Shown: positions 16,539-25,803 of the stretch, in pieces
How positions within the stretch are numbered: position 1 is the first letter of the stretch
Layout: each line of letters opens with the position of its first letter
DNA from: CAYNRG01 sp047973125
GTDB lineage: Bacteria; Bacillota_I; Bacilli_A; Erysipelotrichales; Erysipelotrichaceae
Assembly (NCBI GenBank): GCA_047973125.1
Contig: JBKEBK010000003.1
Span: 5,761 to 69,760, forward strand
Length of the DNA stretch: 64,000 nt
Reading direction: 5' to 3'
Program-made: the position numbers and the translations under genes
Notes under the pieces: model-generated
Database searches by the model: none
What the model was told of the DNA's origin: nothing
Seen by the model: the letters and a program-made list of their open reading frames with translations, nothing else

Positions 16539-17349
16539 TAGTGTAAGTCTTTCTAAAAAGGATGTTCATCTTGCATCACTTAGATGGTTGTTCTTCCATC
16601 AAAGTGCTCATAACTATGAAAGAATGATGGGTACTGGTTTTTGTCATAGTATGTCAGGATCTCTTGAAAAATTATATAAGGATGATCCTGAAGGATTAAA
16701 AATTGCGCTTCAAAGAAATTTATCTTTCTTTAATACTGAGCCACAGCTTGGGGCAATAATTCCAGGGATTACACTGGCTTTAGAAGAGAAGCATGCTAAT
16801 GATAGAAGTTTTGATGCAGAAATAATTTCAAGCACCAAGAATGCTTTAATGGGACCATTTGCTGGTATTGGTGATTCACTTTTGGTTGGTACTCTTAATC
16901 CAATTCTATTAAGTATTGGTATTGGCTTATCAAGTGATGGATCAGCAATAGGTCCAATTGTATTCTTAGTTTCTTGGTTACTTATTGTTGTAACTATGAA
17001 GTATTACTTATTTATTAAGGGGTATGTATTAGGATTGGATGCTATTAAGTATTTATCTAATGAGAAACTAAAGTTAAAAATTACAACAGGATTATCAATG
17101 GTGGGATTAATAGTTATTGGTGGTGTAGCATCATCTACTATTAAAGCTCCGATTTCTCTTGTATATACAGCTGGTGATATGAATATTTCAATTCAGGATA
17201 TATTAGATGGCATTATGCCTAATTTATTTCCAATGATTGTGTGTCTTTTAAGTTACTACTTAGTATCTAAGAGAAAATGGAGTAATAATAAATTATTAGT
17301 TGCAATACTTGTCTTTGCTGCAGTGATGGTAGCACTTAGAGTTATGTAG
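16528..17349 (+). CDS. PTS mannose-family IID membrane component
   Basis: The IID partner of the mannose-family permease has 273 residues from the ATG at 16528, which has GGAGG seven bases before it. An upstream ATG in frame at 16504 has no ribosome site. The protein has the typical LRWLFFHQSAHNYERMMGTGF opening, HMSMSG-like HSMSGSLEKLY, FFNTEPQLG and GPFAGIGDSLLVG segments, then hydrophobic helices. With IIC it makes the translocation unit. A single DUF3604 gene follows 15 bases later. Confidence 0.94.
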   Translation: MKNSSVSLSKKDVHLASLRWLFFHQSAHNYERMMGTGFCHSMSGSLEKLYKDDPEGLKIALQRNLSFFNTEPQLGAIIPGITLALEEKHANDRSFDAEIISSTKNALMGPFAGIGDSLLVGTLNPILLSIGIGLSSDGSAIGPIVFLVSWLLIVVTMKYYLFIKGYVLGLDAIKYLSNEKLKLKITTGLSMVGLIVIGGVASSTIKAPISLVYTAGDMNISIQDILDGIMPNLFPMIVCLLSYYLVSKRKWSNNKLLVAILVFAAVMVALRVM

Positions 17350-17364
17350 AAATGAGGGTTTTAA

Positions 17365-18888
17365 ATGTATAAAATATATTGGACTGATATGCATAGTAAT
17401 ATCCACCATGAAGATATTGATAAGCTTCCTCTGTGGATTAATCAAGCAAGGGAATTGTTTGATTTTTGGCCAATAGCATATTATCCATATACGATGAGAC
17501 TTGATGAGACCGGATTAATGGTTGAAGATAAATATCCTGATGTTGATATTCAAGAAGATTGGGAGTATGTAAAAAAACAAGTTGAGCAAGAGAATAGTAA
17601 TGGATTCTCAATGTTTTTAGGGTATGAATGGCAAGGGGCAGGAGAAGATGGTGATCATAATGTTTTCTTCAAAGAAAATGATGGTAAAATGATCTTTCCT
17701 TTAAGATATCAAAGCTTAAAGGAAAAACTTACTAATTATGATGTTATAGCAATTCCTCATCACTTAGCTTATCAATTAGGACATCGTGGAAAGAATTGGT
17801 CAACCCATGATGATAAGTTTAGTCCTTTTGTTGAAATTTATTCATCTCATGGCTCTAGTGAGAATGACTTCAGTAATCTTCCGATGTTAAGGCATGTCCA
17901 TATGGGTCCAAGAACTGATGTGACATCTGTTGAGATGGGATTACAAAATGGCAATAAGTTTGGAGTGATTGCATCTGGTGATAACCATAGTTGTCCTGGG
18001 GTCTTTGGTTTTGGACTTTGTGCAGTTTTAGCAAAAAGTAGCTCCAAAGAAGATATCTGGGATGCTCTTATTAATAAAAGAGTATATGGAGTATCAAAAG
18101 AGCGTATTAATATTGATTTCTCTATTGATGATACTATAATGGGATCTGAAGTTGTAGGCCAAAAAAACTCAAGACTTAAATTAGATGTTGTAGCAAGCAA
18201 CACAATAGATCGTGTTGAGATTATTAAAGATAATAAGGTAATAGATATGATTTCTCATATTCAAGATGATTGTAATTTAAGTGGTAAGGTAAAGTTTAAG
18301 TTTCAATTAGAACTCGGTTGGGGACCAGATCGTAGGATCTTTCCTGATATTGAATCAAGAAATTGGAGTGGTAAATTAATTACTGATGGAGAAATTAAGA
18401 GTATAGAGAAGTGTTGGAGTAATTTTGGTCAAACTCTTAATCAAAAATCAAAGCATGAGTGTGAATTTAATCTTACGACATTCAAAACTACAGCAAGTGG
18501 TAAGTGGATGGGTCCTAGTGCAATTACAACCGAGGGTTTTATCTTTGAAATTGAGGATGATATTAATAATTCAATTATGTTAGAAATTGATGGTATAGAA
18601 TATCAAATTAAAATAAGAGATATCCTAAGTGGTAGTAAAATAATACCTCTTCTTGATGAGGTGAAAGAGCTTATTAAGGATAGATTTAATTTTACAGAGT
18701 ACTATCGATCTGATCCATGGTGGCATAACTGTTATAAGATAAAAATTAATAAGGGTGCTACAGAGAATGAATACAAAAAAAATATTGATATGGTAATAGA
18801 TACTTCAGCTTGTTCAAATGTAAGAATTAAGACTTATCAGAAGAATGGATCTGTTGCATGGTCATCACCAGTATTTATTAAAAAATAA
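17365..18888 (+). CDS. DUF3604 / PHP-like metal-dependent hydrolase
   Basis: This 507-residue protein resembles the DUF3604 branch of PHP-fold phosphoesterases. Probable metal ligands lie in WTDMHSNIH near the start, IPHHLAY, EIYSSHGSSE and ASGDNHSCPG. The last third (from about residue 265) looks beta-rich and lacks these motifs. No signal peptide is seen. As the last gene of the sulfatase-PTS operon it probably acts on the imported, phosphorylated or desulfated sugar, but no reaction can be assigned. GAGGG lies six bases before the ATG, and a terminator begins at the stop. Confidence 0.75.
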   Translation: MYKIYWTDMHSNIHHEDIDKLPLWINQARELFDFWPIAYYPYTMRLDETGLMVEDKYPDVDIQEDWEYVKKQVEQENSNGFSMFLGYEWQGAGEDGDHNVFFKENDGKMIFPLRYQSLKEKLTNYDVIAIPHHLAYQLGHRGKNWSTHDDKFSPFVEIYSSHGSSENDFSNLPMLRHVHMGPRTDVTSVEMGLQNGNKFGVIASGDNHSCPGVFGFGLCAVLAKSSSKEDIWDALINKRVYGVSKERINIDFSIDDTIMGSEVVGQKNSRLKLDVVASNTIDRVEIIKDNKVIDMISHIQDDCNLSGKVKFKFQLELGWGPDRRIFPDIESRNWSGKLITDGEIKSIEKCWSNFGQTLNQKSKHECEFNLTTFKTTASGKWMGPSAITTEGFIFEIEDDINNSIMLEIDGIEYQIKIRDILSGSKIIPLLDEVKELIKDRFNFTEYYRSDPWWHNCYKIKINKGATENEYKKNIDMVIDTSACSNVRIKTYQKNGSVAWSSPVFIKK

Positions 18889-18911
18889 AAGGAATGAATA
18901 ATTCCTTTTTT
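18888..18911 (+). terminator. Intrinsic terminator of the sulfatase-PTS operon
   Basis: AAAGGAAT pairs with ATTCCTTT around a 5-nt loop and runs into T residues. Confidence 0.85.
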
Positions 18912-19012
18912 ATTATTTTATTAAAGTAAAATATGTAAAATAGTAGCATTAAACCATAACTATTTCATATAGAATAATATATACATATATTACTTTTAAT
19001 GATTTTGGTTAA

Positions 19013-19042
19013 TTGACTTATTTTAATTTTTAATAATATAAT
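19013..19042 (+). promoter_or_regulatory. Promoter of the LacI-family regulator
   Basis: TTGACT (19013-19018) and a perfect TATAAT (19037-19042) are spaced 18 bp, 21 bases before the start codon. Confidence 0.75.
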
Positions 19043-19062
19043 AGGGTAAGGAGATTTACCTC

Positions 19063-20082
19063 ATGAAAGTAAAATTAAAAGATATAGCAGAAATGGCAAA
19101 CGTATCAATTGCTTCGGTTTCAATGGTTTTGAACAATCCAGAAAAGTCGCGCGTTTCGGAAGAAAAGCAAAAAGAGATTCTGGAAATTGCAAAGCGATTG
19201 AACTACAGACCAAATCTATATGCAAGAAGTTTGGTCACAAAGGAAACTTTAAGTATAGGTTTTGTTGTGCCTGATATAACAAATCCATTTTTCGCAAGAC
19301 TTGCTAAGGTAATAGAAATTAAATTACGTGAAAAGGGTTATGTAGTAAATATAATAAATACAAACGAAAATTATGAAAATGATATTAAAGCGATTGAATA
19401 CTTATACGGTAGAGGTGTAGACGGACTTATAATTGCTTTATCAGGAGATTCATTTCAGAACGAAGATAAGATAATTAAATCACTCTCTGATATCGATATA
19501 CCGTACATTCTAGTTGATAGAGTGTTGGACAGTTTTGACTCGCATCAGGTAATTTTTAATAATAAGAGAGGCGGCTTTATTGCTACTAATTATTTAATAA
19601 ATAAAGGTCATACTAGGATTGCTCATATCTCTACTGCTAAAACATCCTTAAATGGTTTATACAGGCATAAAGGATATCTGAAGGCTTTAAGAGTTAATAA
19701 TATTAAGTATGAAAAAAAATATGTGTGCAATGGTACATTTGATTTTGAGACGGGTGAAAAAGCATTTGACAAATTACCTTTAGATGAAATTACTGCAGTT
19801 TTTTGTGCAAATGATCTTATTGCTTATGGGTTCATAAAAAAATGCAATGAAGCAGGAATTAAAATTCCAGAGGATATCTCTGTGATAGGATACGATAATC
19901 TTGAAATAAATGATATGTTTGGATTAGGACTCACATCAATAAATCAAAATATTGAGGAATTAGGCAATCAAGCATCAATAAAACTCTTTAAAGCATTGAA
20001 CTGTAGTGAAGACCCAGAGCGCTGTATTTTGGATCCTAATATATGTGAAAGAAACAGTGTTTCAACACTAAAAAGAAAATAA
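19063..20082 (+). CDS. LacI family repressor of the nucleoside operon
   Basis: This 339-residue regulator has the LacI helix-turn-helix (KLKDIAEMANVSIASVSMVLNN) and hinge (RPNLYARSL). A periplasmic-binding-protein-like effector domain follows, with IGFVVPDITNPFF and DGLIIA. It directly precedes a nucleoside ABC importer and catabolic genes. The promoter between them contains a 12-bp palindrome with a central CG, typical of LacI-family operators. A purine nucleoside, base or ribose-derived ligand is inferred from the neighbours. AAGGAG lies before the ATG. Confidence 0.92.
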   Translation: MKVKLKDIAEMANVSIASVSMVLNNPEKSRVSEEKQKEILEIAKRLNYRPNLYARSLVTKETLSIGFVVPDITNPFFARLAKVIEIKLREKGYVVNIINTNENYENDIKAIEYLYGRGVDGLIIALSGDSFQNEDKIIKSLSDIDIPYILVDRVLDSFDSHQVIFNNKRGGFIATNYLINKGHTRIAHISTAKTSLNGLYRHKGYLKALRVNNIKYEKKYVCNGTFDFETGEKAFDKLPLDEITAVFCANDLIAYGFIKKCNEAGIKIPEDISVIGYDNLEINDMFGLGLTSINQNIEELGNQASIKLFKALNCSEDPERCILDPNICERNSVSTLKRK

Positions 20083-20107
20083 CTAAAAAAATAATTTTCT
20101 TTTTTTA
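20071..20107 (+). terminator. Weak terminator between the regulator and the importer operon
   Basis: AGAAAAT and ATTTTCT flank an A-rich loop and are followed by seven T. The hairpin is AT-rich and weak, so the call is tentative. The -35 box of the next promoter begins immediately after. Confidence 0.45.
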
Positions 20108-20136
20108 TTGACAAGTTAAACGTTTAAGCATACAAT
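20108..20136 (+). promoter_or_regulatory. Promoter of the nucleoside operon with LacI-type operator
   Basis: TTGACA (20108-20113) and TACAAT (20131-20136) are spaced exactly 17 bp. Between them TTAAACGTTTAA (20116-20127) is a perfect palindrome with the central CG and AAACGTTT core typical of LacI/PurR-family operators. Bound repressor would exclude RNA polymerase. A looser repeat, AGCG-N8-CGCT at 20151-20166, lies downstream of the start site. Confidence 0.85.
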
Positions 20137-20179
20137 TAAGCCATAAAGAAAGCGTATACATTCGCTAGAGGGAGAAAAA

Positions 20180-21274
20180 ATGAAAAAGTTAAAAAGATTT
20201 ATGGTAGTACTATTAATTGCTGCAATCACTTTATCTGGGTGTAGTAATAATTCAGAGTCAACTTCAACAGAGGGTGAGTCAGATGATGATTTAAAGGTAA
20301 TGGCAATAATTAATGGGACTCTAGGAGACAAATCGTTTTTTGACTCATTAAAGGTTGGTATGGATGAGTTAGGAAGTAGAGAAGGCATCAAAACAAATGT
20401 CGTTGAGACTGGATTTGATGAAACAAAATGGGAACCAGCATTAATTGATGCATCAGAGGGTGATTGGGATATTATCATTGCTGGAACATGGCAAATGTCT
20501 GATTACGTTAGTAAGATAGCTGAGCAATATCCAGATAAAAAATATATTGTGTATGATTCTGCTGTAGATTTCAGTGATGGCCAAAATTCAAATGTGTATG
20601 CAATCGAGTATAAACAAAATGAGGGGTCATTCCTTGCTGGGGCAGTATCTGCAAATTTATCTGAATCTGGAATCCTTGGGTTTGTTGGAGGATTAGATGT
20701 ACCAGTAATAAATGACTTTATGGTAGGTTTTGCAGATGGAGCTCAGTACGTTAATGATCAAATTAAGATTGCGACTTCTTATGTTGGTAACTTCTCAGAT
20801 ACCGGTAAGGCAAAAGAGTTAGGTTTTGCTCAAATTGGTTTGGGTGCTGATGTAATATTCCCTGCAGCGTCAGTTGCTGGAAATGGTGCATTAGAAGCAG
20901 CTAAAGAAAAAAATGTGTTTACAATTGGGGTTGATTCAGACCAAGCATTATTATACAAGGAAGCAAATGATGATGATATGGCAAATCTCATAGCGACATC
21001 AGTTCTTAAAGAGGTAGGAAATTCAATAATACGTGCAATAGAACTTGAACAAAAAGGAGAACTTGTTTGGGGTCAAGGAGAGGTTCTTGGAATAAAAGAA
21101 GGTGCAATTGGAATCGCTAAAAACGATATTTATCAACAAGTAGTACCTGTAGAAGTACAAGAATTAGTTACTTCTTTAGAAGAAAAAATAAAAAATGGAG
21201 AGATTGTAGTTGATACCGCATTTGGGTTATCTGCAGAAGAGCTTAGTGAATTACGTAATACTTTAATGCCATAA
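20180..21274 (+). CDS. BMP family nucleoside-binding lipoprotein
   Basis: This 364-residue substrate-binding protein has a lipoprotein signal ending in LSGC, with lipidated Cys21. The body matches the Bmp/PnrA family, whose characterised members bind purine nucleosides. Family features are DKSFFDSLKVGMDEL near the N terminus, YKQNEGSFLAGAVS, and GADVIFPAAS. AGGGAG lies upstream of the ATG. It is the first gene of an importer operon with an ATPase and two permeases directly behind it. Confidence 0.94.
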   Translation: MKKLKRFMVVLLIAAITLSGCSNNSESTSTEGESDDDLKVMAIINGTLGDKSFFDSLKVGMDELGSREGIKTNVVETGFDETKWEPALIDASEGDWDIIIAGTWQMSDYVSKIAEQYPDKKYIVYDSAVDFSDGQNSNVYAIEYKQNEGSFLAGAVSANLSESGILGFVGGLDVPVINDFMVGFADGAQYVNDQIKIATSYVGNFSDTGKAKELGFAQIGLGADVIFPAASVAGNGALEAAKEKNVFTIGVDSDQALLYKEANDDDMANLIATSVLKEVGNSIIRAIELEQKGELVWGQGEVLGIKEGAIGIAKNDIYQQVVPVEVQELVTSLEEKIKNGEIVVDTAFGLSAEELSELRNTLMP

Positions 21275-21298
21275 GGGCGTTGGTCTTTAGGAGGGACT

Positions 21299-22849
21299 AT
21301 GGAAAATATTTTATTAATGGAAAATATATCGAAAGTTTATCCAAATGGTGTTGTAGCAAACAAAAAAGCAAATCTTGAGCTTAAAAAGGGAGAAATACAT
21401 GCAATAGTTGGAGAGAATGGCGCTGGGAAAAGCACATTAATGAAAATATTATTTGGCATGGAAAATAAGACTGAAGGTAAAGTATATTTTGAGGGTAAAG
21501 AGATAAATATTAATTCTCCTATTGGTGCTATTAATAAGGGAATATGCATGGTGCACCAACATTTTATGTTGGTGCCATCTCTTACTGTGGCTGAAAATAT
21601 TGTTTTAGGAATGGAACCTAATAAAGGCGGGTTTTTGGACTTAAATAAGGCAATTAATGACACCAACGAAATTGCAAAAAAATACAATTTTGAAGTTGAT
21701 GCTAAACAAAAGGTAGAAGATATAAATGTTGTAACAAAGCAGAAGGTTGAAATATTAAAAGCATTGTATAGAGGTGCGAAGTTATTAATATTAGATGAGC
21801 CGACAGCTGTTCTTACTCCGCAAGAAACAAAGGAGCTATTTAAAGAGTTAGTTGTATTAAAAGAGCAAGGACACACTATTGTATTTATTTCTCATAAACT
21901 TAATGAAATTAAAGAAATCTGTGATAGGTTGACTGTAATGAGAAAAGGAGAAACTGTAGGTATGTTTGATATTTCTTCAATTAGTAAAGAGGAAATTTCT
22001 AACTTAATGATGGGTGAGGTATTTGATTGGAATTTAAACAAGAAAGAACCAAGCTATGGTGATGTTGTATTAAGTGTAAAGAATGCTATAAAGATCAATG
22101 AACAGGACAAGGCTGTATTAAATGGTGTTTCATTTTCTTTAAGAAAAGGGGAAATATTAGGATTAGTTGCAGTAGAAGGAAATGGTCAAAGTGAGTTGAT
22201 TGAAGGGATTACAGGAAACAAACCTTTTGATGATGGAGAATTACTAATATTTGGAAAACAATCTAGAAAAAAGAGCATTAGTGAAATTAGAAAAAGTGGA
22301 CTAGTTTATATACCTCAAGATAGGATGACTGTGGGTATTTCAAAAGAAATGAGTATTAAAGAAAATATCATTTCCACTTTTATAAATAGAAAAGGGTTTG
22401 TTAAAAACGGAATTTTACAAGATAAATTTATAAGTAAATGGGTAGAAAATAAAATTGAAGAGTTTGGAGTAATAACTAAGAGTAAAGATTCAGAAATTGG
22501 AAGCCTTTCAGGAGGTAACATCCAGAAAGTTGTTGTTGCAAGAGAGGTATCAAATAATTCTAAAATCGTAATTGCTGAGCAGCCTACCAGAGGTATTGAT
22601 ATAGGTGCTGCAAAATTCATTCATAACAAGTTGATTGAGCTTAGAGATAATGGTAGTTCAGTATTACTCTGTTCAGCAGATCTTACTGAAACATTGGATT
22701 TAAGCGACACTATAATTGTACTATATGAAGGAGAGATAGTAGCGTATTTTGAAAATGTAAATAACCTGACTGAACAGCAGTTAGGGATGTATATGCTCGG
22801 TATAAAAAGACAAACTAAAAATGAAATAGAGGGCTGTATTTATGAATGA
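21299..22849 (+). CDS. Nucleoside ABC importer, duplicated ATPase
   Basis: This 516-residue protein has two ATPase halves. The first has Walker A GENGAGKST, the characteristic MVHQHFMLVPSLTV Q-loop and LLILDEPTAVL. The second has the degenerate Walker A VEGNGQSEL, signature LSGGNIQK and EQPTRGIDIG. This is the pattern of carbohydrate/nucleoside CUT2-type ATPases such as Bacillus NupA/YufO. GGAGG lies six bases upstream. Its end overlaps the first permease gene by eight bases. Confidence 0.95.
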   Translation: MENILLMENISKVYPNGVVANKKANLELKKGEIHAIVGENGAGKSTLMKILFGMENKTEGKVYFEGKEININSPIGAINKGICMVHQHFMLVPSLTVAENIVLGMEPNKGGFLDLNKAINDTNEIAKKYNFEVDAKQKVEDINVVTKQKVEILKALYRGAKLLILDEPTAVLTPQETKELFKELVVLKEQGHTIVFISHKLNEIKEICDRLTVMRKGETVGMFDISSISKEEISNLMMGEVFDWNLNKKEPSYGDVVLSVKNAIKINEQDKAVLNGVSFSLRKGEILGLVAVEGNGQSELIEGITGNKPFDDGELLIFGKQSRKKSISEIRKSGLVYIPQDRMTVGISKEMSIKENIISTFINRKGFVKNGILQDKFISKWVENKIEEFGVITKSKDSEIGSLSGGNIQKVVVAREVSNNSKIVIAEQPTRGIDIGAAKFIHNKLIELRDNGSSVLLCSADLTETLDLSDTIIVLYEGEIVAYFENVNNLTEQQLGMYMLGIKRQTKNEIEGCIYE

Positions 22850-23921
22850 GGGCAAGTCAAAGAAAAAGGGATTAAAATTAAACTTTAAATATGAAATGGT
22901 TAGAATGCTTACGGCGGTTTTGATTGCTCTTGTATTGGCGATGGTCATAATACTAATAGCTAGTGATGAACCATTAATGGCGATAAAATATCTATTTCTT
23001 GGCCCTTTAGAGTCTAAAAGAAGATTTTTTAATGTACTAGAATTAATGATTCCTCTAACATTTACAGGATTATCTGTTACTGTAATGTTTAAAGCGAATC
23101 AGTTTAATATGATAAGTGAAGGTGTATTTTATGTTGGAGGGGTAATTGCTAGCATTATTGTGGTTTCTATGAAGCTACCGTTCGTAATACATCCGTTATT
23201 TTCGATATTAATAGCCGGGCTAGTTGGTGGGTTTATAGCTACAATTCCATCGATTATAAAACTAAAATGGAATGCATCTGAGCTTGTTTCTTCATTGATG
23301 ATGAATTTTATTTTATTTAACTTAGGTTTATATGTCATAAATAATTTTTTTAGAGACATAAATGCGGGTGCAATGGCATCATTGCCATTTGAAGAGACCG
23401 GGAAATTAGATATTATGTTTCGTGGTACTAGGCTTCATTATGGTGTTTTAATTCTATTAGTTACATGGATTTTGACATATTTATTTATTAATAAAACTAA
23501 ACTTGGATATCAACTAAGGGTTACAGGAGAAAATATTAAGTTTGCAAAGTATTCAGGAATAAAAACCACATTTATTATAATATTATCTCAATTTGTTGGT
23601 GGGTTTATTGCTGCTGTGGGTGGAGCTACTGAAGTACTAGGAATGTATGAGAGGTTTAAATGGCAAGACCTAACAAATTATGGTTTTGATGGAATTATTG
23701 TCGCAATTCTAGCAAAAGAAAAACCACAATATGTTCCGCTAGCTGCATTCTTCTTGGCGTATATTAGAATAGGTGCAGATAGAATGGGTAACATGACAGA
23801 TGTCACATTTGAAATGGTTGCGATATTACAAGGAATCATAATAATGCTTGTTGCAGCAAAAAGTTTTATGGGTAAGTATAGACAAAAACTTATTGAAAAG
23901 GAGGCTAACTTAAATGGATAA
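22842..23921 (+). CDS. Nucleoside ABC importer permease 1
   Basis: This 359-residue membrane protein of the BPD_transp_2 family has an N-terminal cytoplasmic stretch, then about eight to ten hydrophobic segments. ISEGVFYVGG and GFIAAVGGATEVLGMYERF are typical of the larger permease (NupB/YufP type) of Bmp-dependent nucleoside importers. The start overlaps the ATPase gene and the end overlaps permease 2. The pair would form the membrane channel. Confidence 0.93.
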   Translation: MNEGKSKKKGLKLNFKYEMVRMLTAVLIALVLAMVIILIASDEPLMAIKYLFLGPLESKRRFFNVLELMIPLTFTGLSVTVMFKANQFNMISEGVFYVGGVIASIIVVSMKLPFVIHPLFSILIAGLVGGFIATIPSIIKLKWNASELVSSLMMNFILFNLGLYVINNFFRDINAGAMASLPFEETGKLDIMFRGTRLHYGVLILLVTWILTYLFINKTKLGYQLRVTGENIKFAKYSGIKTTFIIILSQFVGGFIAAVGGATEVLGMYERFKWQDLTNYGFDGIIVAILAKEKPQYVPLAAFFLAYIRIGADRMGNMTDVTFEMVAILQGIIIMLVAAKSFMGKYRQKLIEKEANLNG

Positions 23922-24879
23922 TATTGACTTTATTTTTAAAAATATTTTATCTGCGGTATTCCTTTTTACGGTACTAAGAGTTACAACGCCGATTTTGTTA
24001 GCTGCACTAGCATCAATCATCTCGAGCAAATCAGGTGTTCCTAATATTGCTTTGGAAGGAATAATGTTAAATGCTGCATTATTTGGTGTTATCGGAAGTG
24101 GATTTTCAGGAAGTTTACTAATAGGGTTTATAAGTGGGATTGTAGGCGGTTTGATAATTTCGCTACTTCTTGCTTATTTTGGATTAAAGTTAAATACGGA
24201 TATTATATTGGCCGGAATCTCTTTAAATATGTTAGCTGTTGGAGGCACGATATTTGTACTGTTTGTTGTTTCGGGTGATAGAGGTGTTTCAACTAATATT
24301 GCAAGTCTAGTATTTCCGATAATTAATCTTCCAATTATAAAGGATATTCCATTTATAGGACCGATATTTTCAGGCCATAATATTCTAACTTACGTCTCAT
24401 TATTGTTGGTGATATTTGTTTATGTACTGCTAAACAAAACTGCATTTGGCTTACGACTAAGGTCAGTAGGGGAGAATCCAGAAGCTGCAGAATCTGTTGG
24501 AATTAATGTTAAGAAAATACAGTTCATGGCATTGATGATCAGTGGAGTTATTGCTTCTCTTGGAGGCATGTACATGTCAATGGGATACTTATCGAACTTC
24601 TCAAGAAATATGATATCTGGTAGAGGATACATTGCCTTAGCTGCAGAAGCTATGGGACAATCAACACCTGGAGGGACTCTTATATCATCATTGCTATTTG
24701 GGTCTGCAGAATCTATTTCATATCTCTTGCAATCTCTTGCTATTCCATCAGAAATAGTGAGAATGGTTCCTTATATTGCAACAATTTTAGGTTTAATTAT
24801 ATATTCTCAAATTAAAGTAAAAAAAGAAATAAAAAGAAAGAAAAAACTTCAGGAGAAAATTTATGCAGAAAAAAAATAA
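23914..24879 (+). CDS. Nucleoside ABC importer permease 2
   Basis: This 321-residue membrane protein pairs with the upstream permease (NupC/YufQ type). It contains SKSGVPNIALEGIMLNAA near the start, GLRLRSVGENPEAAESVGI in a cytoplasmic loop (the ATPase-coupling region) and GRGYIALAAEAMGQSTPGGTL near the end. AAAGGAGG lies upstream within the previous gene. The first nucleoside hydrolase gene starts inside its last codons, so the catabolic enzymes are coupled to the transporter. Confidence 0.94.
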   Translation: MDNIDFIFKNILSAVFLFTVLRVTTPILLAALASIISSKSGVPNIALEGIMLNAALFGVIGSGFSGSLLIGFISGIVGGLIISLLLAYFGLKLNTDIILAGISLNMLAVGGTIFVLFVVSGDRGVSTNIASLVFPIINLPIIKDIPFIGPIFSGHNILTYVSLLLVIFVYVLLNKTAFGLRLRSVGENPEAAESVGINVKKIQFMALMISGVIASLGGMYMSMGYLSNFSRNMISGRGYIALAAEAMGQSTPGGTLISSLLFGSAESISYLLQSLAIPSEIVRMVPYIATILGLIIYSQIKVKKEIKRKKKLQEKIYAEKK

Positions 24880-25801
24880 AATAATTATTGATTGTGATCC
24901 TGGTCACGATGATGCAATTGCGTTGTTATTAGCATTTTCCTCTGAGAAACTTGATGTGCTTGGTGTGACAGTAACTGGAGGGAATCAAACACTTGAAAAA
25001 ACACTGCAGAACGCAAAGAACGTTCTTGAATATGTAAAAACAGAGGTTCCTATTTGTGAAGGGTTAGAAAAACCATTATTCAGGAATCTTGAAATTGCTC
25101 CATCTGTTCATGGAGAGACGGGGCTTGATGGACCTGCATTTATAAAATCAGAAAAAGAGACTCATAATAAGAGTGCGATAGAATTTATCAGAGATACTCT
25201 TGAAAAGAGTAAAGAAAGTATAACAATTGTTGCTACTGGCCCACTAACAAATATTGGGGCATTTTTAATATCATATCCGAAATTAAAACATAAAATAAAA
25301 GAAATCGTTATTATGGGAGGAGCAGTTATTGGTGGCAACTGGAGTGCTTCGGCAGAATTTAATATTTTAGTAGATCCTGAAGCTGCTCATATTGTATTTA
25401 ATTCTGGCATCAAAATGGTAATGGCTGGGTTAGATGTAACACATAAGGCATTGATTTATCCGGATGAAATTGAAGAAATTAGAAAAATTAATCATCCGGT
25501 TTCAACACTTGTTGCTGAATTGTTAGATTTCTTTATTATATTTCATAAAAATCAAGGATTTAAAGGTGCTCCACTACATGATCCATGCACAATTGCTTAC
25601 CTAATAAAACCAGAAATATTTACTTCAAAAGAATATTTTGTTGATATTGAAACAGATGGAGAATATACAACTGGATCAACTGTAGTAGATCAGAATAATA
25701 TTTTATGTCGCGATCCAACCACATTGGTGCTACTTGATATTGATCAAAAAGAATTTTTTTCGATAATATATGATGCAATGTTAGAATACAAAAGGAGATG
25801 A
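24863..25801 (+). CDS. Inosine-uridine type nucleoside hydrolase
   Basis: This 312-residue nucleoside hydrolase cleaves nucleosides to ribose and base. The calcium-binding signature DCDPGHDD (10-17) is intact, as are the TGPLTNIG and IVIMGGAV segments. Further on, GNWSASAEFNILVDPEAA contributes ribose and metal contacts. All known catalytic positions appear retained. AGGAG precedes the ATG. It acts downstream of the nucleoside importer and supplies ribose to the ribokinase at the end of the operon. Confidence 0.95.
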   Translation: MQKKNKIIIDCDPGHDDAIALLLAFSSEKLDVLGVTVTGGNQTLEKTLQNAKNVLEYVKTEVPICEGLEKPLFRNLEIAPSVHGETGLDGPAFIKSEKETHNKSAIEFIRDTLEKSKESITIVATGPLTNIGAFLISYPKLKHKIKEIVIMGGAVIGGNWSASAEFNILVDPEAAHIVFNSGIKMVMAGLDVTHKALIYPDEIEEIRKINHPVSTLVAELLDFFIIFHKNQGFKGAPLHDPCTIAYLIKPEIFTSKEYFVDIETDGEYTTGSTVVDQNNILCRDPTTLVLLDIDQKEFFSIIYDAMLEYKRR

Positions 25802-25803
25802 AT

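Noticed and set aside
21337..21876. 179-codon minus-strand frame opposite the nucleoside ABC ATPase
   Set aside because: It is antisense shadow coding of a conserved ATPase, Ser/Phe-rich and without promoter or ribosome site.
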